DNA of 12,790 nucleotides from Amylibacter sp. (GTDB lineage: Bacteria; Pseudomonadota; Alphaproteobacteria; Rhodobacterales; Rhodobacteraceae). The stretch is from the NCBI GenBank assembly GCA_030625465.1, contig DAOUQS010000028.1, positions 1-12,790 on the forward strand, in the 5' to 3' direction. The position numbers were made by a program, and so were the translations under genes. The notes under the pieces were generated by a model. The model made no database searches. It worked only from the letters and a program-made list of their open reading frames with translations, and was not told where the DNA came from. Every line of letters starts with the position of its first letter. Position 1 is the stretch's first letter. Shown one piece after another: positions 8,140-12,790 of the stretch.

Positions 8140-9465
8140 TTAGGTTTTATCCCCCGAAAATTCGAATAAAATTGCAGATATATCATCATAAAACGGTGTG
8201 CCGTCTGCAAACTGGCTGACATCCCATAACAGGTCATTCAGATATTCTAGGCCGGTGTTGCCTGTGTGGTCGCTAAGGGCCGCGCGCATTCTGTCTTCAT
8301 CGTAAAGCGCGTCATTTGCATTTTGGCATTCGGTAATCCCGTCCGAATACAGCATTAGCCGGTCCCCGCGCTTTAATTCCAGCGTTTCGGTCCTGTATTG
8401 CGCCCCGGCAATAAGCCCGATTGGCGGGCCGCCGGTCCCCACCAGCTCTGTCGTGCCATTCTTGCGTATGATGACCGGGTACGGATGCCCAGCCTGTACA
8501 AACCGGGTATGGCCGGTCGTCAGGTTTATATCGGCAAAAGCCAATGTGAAGTAATGTTCGGTTTCCATATCGGCAAGTAACTGGTTATTCAAAGCTTCGG
8601 CTATATGTGCCGGGGAACGATGGATAAATTCGCCGTTATGATCACGCTCGAATGCAATGTTCTGTGCTTTATTATTACGGCTTAAATATCCGGCAAGCCT
8701 TGCGGTAACCAGTGCCGAAGATATTCCATGGCCTGATACATCAATAGAATACATGCCCAAACGGTCGCGGGCAAAACGGAAAAACCCCACCAGATCACCC
8801 CCGACATGACCGCATGACTTGAACAGAATTGAAACATCGCCGCGTTCCAGCTTAACATGGTTCTCGGGGATCAATGAATGTTGCAGACGTTCTGCTTCCA
8901 CCAGATCTTTTCGGATCTCTTCATGCAGGGCTTGCAGCTTTGATAATGTTTCGGATATGCGTTTGTTTTTATCCTGCAACATTTGTTCCATTTCCAGAAT
9001 ACGCTGCCCTGCCTGCATACGGGCGAACAGCTCTTCCGGGTTTACGGGCTTGGACAGAAAATCATCCGCGCCATGCGCCAGCCCTTCGGCAATTTCCTCT
9101 TTTGCTGATTTGGACGTCAGTAGAATAAAATAGCCGAATGTTTCACGATCTAGCGCCTTGAATGCTTTGCAAAACTCCAGCCCGTTCATGCCCGGCATCA
9201 TCCAATCGCTGACAACCATGTCAAATTCCTGGGTTTGACAAAGCTTCAAGGCCTCTTGGGCGCTTAAACACTGAACCGGATCCAATCCCCATCTTTTAAG
9301 ATGTGCGGATACGATTTTCAGCTGAAGTTTGCTGTCATCGACAACAAGCACACGAAACACATGTTCTTCGCTGGACAATAATGCAGATGTTGTCGTTTTT
9401 AAGTTTTCCAATAAAGCCTCATAGATGTCTGTTTTTGCATTATGCGCCATCAGGTTTAAGAACAT
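8140..9465 (-). CDS. Response regulator fused to PP2C/SpoIIE-type serine phosphatase
   Basis: Cytoplasmic signalling protein of 441 residues. Residues about 37-155 form a receiver domain: acidic Asp43/Asp44, phospho-acceptor Asp87 in VVSDWMMPGMNG, Thr117 and Lys139 in LSKPVNPEEL. Residues about 155-195 are a charged heptad-like coiled coil (EMEQMLQDKNKRISETLSKL). Residues about 210-436 are a SpoIIE/RsbU-type phosphatase with metal ligands in GGDLVGFF (222-229), SIDVSGHG (240-247), YSDG (373-376) and YDDIS (426-430). Phosphorylation of the receiver would be expected to switch dephosphorylation of a serine on an anti-sigma antagonist or other STAS-type protein. No kinase, STAS protein or anti-sigma factor is in the window, so the partner is unknown. 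The ATG at 9463-9465 and a second in-frame ATG at 9448-9450 both lack a Shine-Dalgarno. It diverges from the glycosyltransferase gene across 97 nt. Confidence 0.9.
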   Translation of the reverse strand: MFLNLMAHNAKTDIYEALLENLKTTTSALLSSEEHVFRVLVVDDSKLQLKIVSAHLKRWGLDPVQCLSAQEALKLCQTQEFDMVVSDWMMPGMNGLEFCKAFKALDRETFGYFILLTSKSAKEEIAEGLAHGADDFLSKPVNPEELFARMQAGQRILEMEQMLQDKNKRISETLSKLQALHEEIRKDLVEAERLQHSLIPENHVKLERGDVSILFKSCGHVGGDLVGFFRFARDRLGMYSIDVSGHGISSALVTARLAGYLSRNNKAQNIAFERDHNGEFIHRSPAHIAEALNNQLLADMETEHYFTLAFADINLTTGHTRFVQAGHPYPVIIRKNGTTELVGTGGPPIGLIAGAQYRTETLELKRGDRLMLYSDGITECQNANDALYDEDRMRAALSDHTGNTGLEYLNDLLWDVSQFADGTPFYDDISAILFEFSGDKT

Positions 9466-9496
9466 GTGAAATTAAAAAAATTAAATTTGCAGCGAT

Positions 9497-9507
9497 TTGG
9501 TAACCAA
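9497..9507. promoter_or_regulatory. Inverted repeat TTGGT-A-ACCAA in the divergent promoter region
   Basis: Perfect 5-bp arms around one base, 31 nt upstream of the leftward phosphatase ATG and 55 nt upstream of the rightward glycosyltransferase ATG. The right arm coincides with a weak leftward -35 candidate (TTGGTT, then 16 nt to TTTAAT). It could be an operator for one or both genes. Confidence 0.35.
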
Positions 9508-9519
9508 TAATTAGGACGC

Positions 9520-9529
9520 TTTTGCAAAA
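9520..9529. promoter_or_regulatory. Palindrome TTTTGCAAAA in the divergent promoter region
   Basis: Perfect 10-bp palindrome whose centre is about 22 bp, roughly two helical turns, from the centre of the neighbouring inverted repeat at 9497-9507. It lies 33 nt before the glycosyltransferase ATG. Possible second operator; its AT-rich arms make a chance occurrence possible. Confidence 0.3.
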
Positions 9530-9552
9530 CATCATGTCAGCGTGATTGCAAC

Positions 9553-9557
9553 AGGAA
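9553..9557 (+). promoter_or_regulatory. Shine-Dalgarno that fixes the glycosyltransferase start
   Basis: AGGAA lies 5 nt before the ATG at 9563-9565. It supports MAELKQF as the true N-terminus over the in-frame GTG at 9542, which has no ribosome-binding site and would add seven residues. Confidence 0.7.
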
Positions 9558-9562
9558 CGTCG

Positions 9563-11419
9563 ATGGCAGAATTAAAGCAGTTTTATTTTTCGGATTATGA
9601 ACAAAGATGTCCCGAGGCCCCTTTGAACCATTCGCTGGTGGTAGAATTCATCTGGCAGGCCTTGGCGATTTGCACAATTATACTGGGGGCCAGATACCTG
9701 CTGTGGCGGTGGCAGTATTCGTTGAATACGGATTTATTGTGGTTTGCAGTTCTGGTCGCCTTGGCCGAAACTTGTGCATTTGCCGGGCTGTTGTTATATG
9801 TGCATAACCTGTGGTCGATCAATGACACCCCCCGAACGAAAGCGCCTAAGTATCGGTCGGATGTTATAAAGGGCACGGATGAGGGGCGCCCCATCAGCGT
9901 CGATATTTTCCTACCGACATATAACGAAGACCCCGAACTGACCCGTTATTCTATTCGCGATGCAAAGGCTGTGACGTATCCTTATGCGTTGCAACTGAAA
10001 ATTCATGTGCTGGATGATGGTAACCGGCAGGAAATGAAAACCGTAGCACAAGAAGAGAGCGTTAACTATATTACACGCCCGACAAACACAGGCTTCAAGG
10101 CCGGTAATCTGCGCAATGGCATGGCGCAAACCGATGGCGATTTCGTGGTCATACTGGACGCGGACACACGTCCGTTCCCGACAATTCTAAGGCATACGCT
10201 GGGGTATTTTCGCGACCCTGACGTGGCGTGGGTTCAAACCCCGCAATGGTTCTATGATACGCCAATAGGTCGGCCGTTACACCGTGAATGGGCCGAAAGT
10301 TTCGGGCGGGTTGGTGGCTTTGCAGCCAAATGTATACAACAAATTGTGGGGCCAGTTACTGTGGGCCGTGATCCGTTCGTAAATGATGCAAAACTATTTT
10401 ACGACGTTATTCAGCGCAGGCGCAACGGGTTGAACATCTCGTTTTGTTGCGGCGCGGGGTCAATTCACCGGCGCGAGGCGGTGATGGAAACCGCATTGAA
10501 AGAATATGCGAAAACAATTGATAAGCAGGCAAATGATTTCTCGGAATATGCGGCATCCGGCAAAGACCGGGATTTGCTGAAAAAGGCACTGCGCAAAGAG
10601 CTGTCTATTTCAACCGATCTTATGCCCTATAAATTCCATGTATCCGAGGATATTTATACCTCTATCTTGCTGCACGGGGATCAGGTTCGGAACTGGAAAT
10701 CGGTTTACCACCCCCAGGTCGAAAGCAAGATGCTGTCACCCCTTGATATCCAAAGCTGGGCGACACAGCGGTTTAAATATGCTGCCGGCAGTCTGGATAT
10801 ACTTTTCAACGATTGCCCATTGTTTCGGAGCGGGATGAATTTTCGCCAGCGTTTAATGTACGGGGCTACGTTTTGGTCGTATCTGGCACCCTTGTGGACA
10901 GTTGTTTTTATAGCCGCGCCGCTGTTTGCACTGCTGGCGGGGTTGTCGCCGATTAAAGCGTATTCCGTTGATTTTTTCGCCCATCTGTTACCGTTTCTGA
11001 TCATGCATGAACTGGCGGCAGTTTTTGGAACCTGGGGTGTTGATAACCGGCAGGGAAAGATGCTGAATATAGCGTTCTTTTCATTTAATCTAATGGCACT
11101 GTGGACGGTTTTATGCGGCCGCGAAATCAAGTTCAAAGTAACGCCCAAGGAACGAAATAACCAGCGCCGCTTATCGCTTGTTGCCCCGCAAATATGTGTT
11201 GTTGCAGTGACGTTTATCGCTGTAACTTTTGCGCTTTGGAATGTTTGGATCAACCCGGACAATGCCGATATCGGCCTGTTGGGTGTGAACATATTCTGGG
11301 CCGGCCTGAATGCTTATAGCATGACGATATTAATCAATGCGGCCCTTTGGACCCCTGCAAAAGAGATGGTGCAAAATCTGGATGTGAAGAATAGAATTAC
11401 CAAAGGAAAGCCCGCGTGA
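9563..11419 (+). CDS. Cellulose-synthase-superfamily family-2 glycosyltransferase, membrane beta-glycan synthase without PilZ
   Basis: Predicted inner-membrane processive synthase of 618 residues. Two membrane segments (about 24-44 and 59-81) precede a cytoplasmic GT-A domain, followed by about five more (about 434-461, 469-490, 500-518, 541-561, 571-595). Catalytic motifs are FLPTYNED (116-123), the UDP-binding LDDG (150-153), DAD (199-201), SED (361-363, where cellulose synthases usually have TED) and QRFKY (402-406, where they have QxxRW). Between HRREAV (302-307) and SED there are over 50 residues, including a charged helical insertion (about 308-350) absent from typical BcsA. After GREIKFKVTPK (520-530) come only membrane helices, with no PilZ domain. 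The product is therefore probably a beta-glycan, but cellulose, beta-1,3-glucan or another polymer cannot be chosen from sequence. It leads an operon: its TGA overlaps the GTG of the DUF3131 gene by 4 nt. Confidence 0.85.
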   Translation: MAELKQFYFSDYEQRCPEAPLNHSLVVEFIWQALAICTIILGARYLLWRWQYSLNTDLLWFAVLVALAETCAFAGLLLYVHNLWSINDTPRTKAPKYRSDVIKGTDEGRPISVDIFLPTYNEDPELTRYSIRDAKAVTYPYALQLKIHVLDDGNRQEMKTVAQEESVNYITRPTNTGFKAGNLRNGMAQTDGDFVVILDADTRPFPTILRHTLGYFRDPDVAWVQTPQWFYDTPIGRPLHREWAESFGRVGGFAAKCIQQIVGPVTVGRDPFVNDAKLFYDVIQRRRNGLNISFCCGAGSIHRREAVMETALKEYAKTIDKQANDFSEYAASGKDRDLLKKALRKELSISTDLMPYKFHVSEDIYTSILLHGDQVRNWKSVYHPQVESKMLSPLDIQSWATQRFKYAAGSLDILFNDCPLFRSGMNFRQRLMYGATFWSYLAPLWTVVFIAAPLFALLAGLSPIKAYSVDFFAHLLPFLIMHELAAVFGTWGVDNRQGKMLNIAFFSFNLMALWTVLCGREIKFKVTPKERNNQRRLSLVAPQICVVAVTFIAVTFALWNVWINPDNADIGLLGVNIFWAGLNAYSMTILINAALWTPAKEMVQNLDVKNRITKGKPA

Positions 11420-12762
11420 GTATTACGCAGAACCTGATCAAGGCCCGCAGCCATATCGCGTTTGTCGTTGGCTTGTGCATTGCGGCCGCGATTGCAATAA
11501 CCTTGGATGGCCGGTTGGGGTATCTGCGTGTTTCAAATGGTGCGCAGCACATAATCACCCGCAGTGCGGATCAAATTCAAATGGCGCCGTCAAAAATATT
11601 GAGCCCGCATGATATGCAAAATGCACAGGTGGCTTGGGGCTATTTTAAGAAAAATTACAACCCTGAAACCGGCCTTGTAAATTCTGTGGACGGGTTTCCA
11701 TCGACAACGATATGGGACCAGTCCTCGTATCTGCTGGGTTTGATATCAGCCTATAAAATAGGTGTGATTGATGCTTCATTATTCAATCTGCGGATGTCGA
11801 AGGCACTGGAAGCTTTGGTAGATTTGCCGCTGTTTTTTGGAAAACTGCCAAATAAAGTATACGATACGCGTAACTTGCAGATGACAACCTATTCAAATAA
11901 GGCGGCCGCAGCGGGTATCGGCTGGTCCGCGCTGGATATCGCGCGAATGGCCGTGCCGCTGAACATCTTGCTGTATGATTATCCGGAACATGCGGGAAAA
12001 GCAGGCCGCATTCTATCCAACTGGGACTTTGACGCAATGGTGCAAGACGGCGTACTGATCGGCGCGCGTATTCATGCGCAAACCGGACTTCCGGAAACCA
12101 TACAGGAAGGCCGCCTAGGATATGAGGAATATGGCGCGCGCGCCACAGCCTTGCTGGGGCTGGATACGATAACTGCCGCCAAATACGATGATTTCATTGA
12201 ATTTACCGATATCGAAGGACAGCAGATTGCCGCTGATAGCCGTAATATGACCCTGTTCGGTGCGCCGAATTATGTCGTAAGCGAGCCCTATATTCTGATG
12301 GCGATCGAGTTCGGTCTGGATCGTGAAGCTAAAGAGCTGGCGCACCGCATTTACAATGCGCAGGCAAACCGGTTTGCATCATCGGGCCAACTGACGGCCG
12401 TCAGTGAAGACAACATCGACCAGAGCCCCTATTTTATTTACAATACCGTTTTTGCGAATGGTCAGGCGTGGAATACTGTCGATGATAACGGCGAACAGTT
12501 CCCCGATCTGAAGACGCTAAGCACCAAGGCCGCATTCGGCTGGGATGCGCTTTACGACACGGAATATACCCGGCGTCTGGTGGCGGAAATACAGAAAACC
12601 AAAACCGCAGACCGCGGCTGGATGTCGGGAGTATATGAAAAAGACGGGCGCGTGAACATGGTCGCGACAGCCAACACCAACGGCATTATTCTGGAGATTA
12701 TCAATTACAAAGCAAACGGGCCGCTGGTCTCTGCGCGTTTCGCAAAAGGAGGCAAGCAATGA
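11416..12762 (+). CDS. Membrane-anchored DUF3131 protein, partner of the glycan synthase
   Basis: Protein of 448 residues, function not established. An N-terminal membrane segment (about 14-30) after Lys/Arg residues, with no clear cleavage site, suggests a signal anchor with the rest in the periplasm. Residues about 64-440 match DUF3131 style: VAWGYFKKNYNPETGLV (72-88), TTIWDQSSYLLGLISA (97-112), LPNKVYDT (144-151), GIGWSALDIARM (167-178) and a later YEEYGARA. The regular helix pairs suggest an (alpha/alpha) toroid like glycan-active hydrolases or lyases; this fold is inferred. The start is GTG, overlapping the synthase stop as GTGA, with AAGGA 8 nt upstream (11403-11407). Its own stop overlaps the next ATG as ATGA. 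This coupling argues that it acts with the synthase, for example trimming, guiding or binding the nascent polysaccharide, comparable in position to BcsZ in cellulose operons but not visibly homologous. Confidence 0.8.
   Translation: MSITQNLIKARSHIAFVVGLCIAAAIAITLDGRLGYLRVSNGAQHIITRSADQIQMAPSKILSPHDMQNAQVAWGYFKKNYNPETGLVNSVDGFPSTTIWDQSSYLLGLISAYKIGVIDASLFNLRMSKALEALVDLPLFFGKLPNKVYDTRNLQMTTYSNKAAAAGIGWSALDIARMAVPLNILLYDYPEHAGKAGRILSNWDFDAMVQDGVLIGARIHAQTGLPETIQEGRLGYEEYGARATALLGLDTITAAKYDDFIEFTDIEGQQIAADSRNMTLFGAPNYVVSEPYILMAIEFGLDREAKELAHRIYNAQANRFASSGQLTAVSEDNIDQSPYFIYNTVFANGQAWNTVDDNGEQFPDLKTLSTKAAFGWDALYDTEYTRRLVAEIQKTKTADRGWMSGVYEKDGRVNMVATANTNGIILEIINYKANGPLVSARFAKGGKQ
12745..12752 (+). 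promoter_or_regulatory. Consensus Shine-Dalgarno AAAGGAGG of the next gene
   Basis: An 8-nt match to the anti-Shine-Dalgarno sequence, 6 nt before the ATG at 12759. It is by far the strongest ribosome-binding site in the window and confirms that a third operon gene begins here despite only 32 nt being visible. Confidence 0.8.
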
Positions 12763-12790
12763 TCAATTGGCAACAGGCGCGTCAACTGCA
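12759..12790 (+). CDS. Start of third gene of the exopolysaccharide operon (truncated by window end)
   Basis: Only the first ten codons are visible (MINWQQARQL). The ATG overlaps the DUF3131 stop as ATGA and is preceded by a consensus ribosome-binding site, so a real, probably well-translated gene is likely. The residues shown are too few to identify a family or a signal peptide. Confidence 0.7.
   Translation, partial: MINWQQARQL

Noticed and set aside
9472..9484. CtrA-like box: two TTAA half-sites upstream of the phosphatase gene
   Set aside because: The half-sites are separated by 5 nt, not the 7 nt of the TTAA-N7-TTAA consensus, and lie in an A-rich run where TTAA is expected by chance.
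9542..9562. GTG start that would extend the glycosyltransferase by seven residues
   Set aside because: The AGGAA ribosome-binding site at 9553-9557 is well placed for the ATG at 9563 and would lie inside the coding sequence of the longer form.
10705..11292. 195-codon open frame on the minus strand inside the glycosyltransferase gene
   Set aside because: The plus strand encodes well-conserved synthase motifs and membrane helices across this stretch. The antisense product shows no recognisable domain and no ribosome-binding site.
11115..11909. Three GCGGCCGC octamers within 800 bp (11115-11122, 11482-11489, 11902-11909)
   Set aside because: Striking for roughly 50% GC DNA, but all lie in coding sequence and two encode Ala-Ala runs with favoured codons; there is no shared flanking sequence or spacing that suggests a functional repeat.

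Overview
The window looks like a piece of a moderate-GC alphaproteobacterial chromosome, most probably a member of Rhodobacterales (Roseobacter/Rhodobacteraceae type). The reasons are the alphaproteobacterial-style Dxs next to a RumA-like RNA methyltransferase, the hslO / CoA-type Nudix / cca cluster, weak or missing Shine-Dalgarno sequences on several genes, and very tight packing. This placement rests on remembered gene order and protein style, not on a search.

Left part (1-6566) is housekeeping. dxs (isoprenoid precursor synthesis) runs rightward and meets, tail to tail with a 4-nt stop overlap, a leftward block: hslO (redox chaperone Hsp33), a CoA-pyrophosphatase-type Nudix hydrolase, cca (tRNA CCA-adding enzyme) and a 4Fe-4S uridine-C5 RNA methyltransferase. 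The first three genes of that block overlap by 11-14 nt, and the methyltransferase follows after 43 nt, so one transcript starting upstream of hslO is likely. A second, unrelated Nudix hydrolase diverges from hslO. The 92-nt gap between them holds a TTGACA-N17-AATAAC promoter candidate facing hslO, with a perfect 10-bp palindrome in its spacer.

Right part (6563-12790) is accessory and looks like a cell-surface or exopolysaccharide locus. Leftward there is a response regulator fused to a PP2C/SpoIIE-type phosphatase, followed by a large lipoprotein that combines a CsgG-like region, a peptidoglycan-binding domain and a DUF4384-like domain. Rightward, from a 97-nt divergent intergenic region with two operator-like palindromes, runs an operon with ATGA/GTGA overlaps. 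It holds a membrane family-2 glycosyltransferase of the cellulose-synthase superfamily, a membrane-anchored DUF3131 protein, and the start of a third gene with a perfect AAAGGAGG ribosome-binding site that runs off the window.

The synthase lacks a PilZ domain, has an extra helical insertion before the third catalytic Asp, and carries QRFKY where cellulose synthases have QxxRW. A plausible reading is a non-cellulose beta-glycan synthase with a periplasmic partner, possibly controlled by the phosphatase switch instead of direct c-di-GMP binding. The product and any link between the two divergent arms are inference. No tRNA, rRNA, CRISPR array, insertion sequence or convincing intrinsic terminator was seen, and no gene-free stretch exceeds 100 nt.
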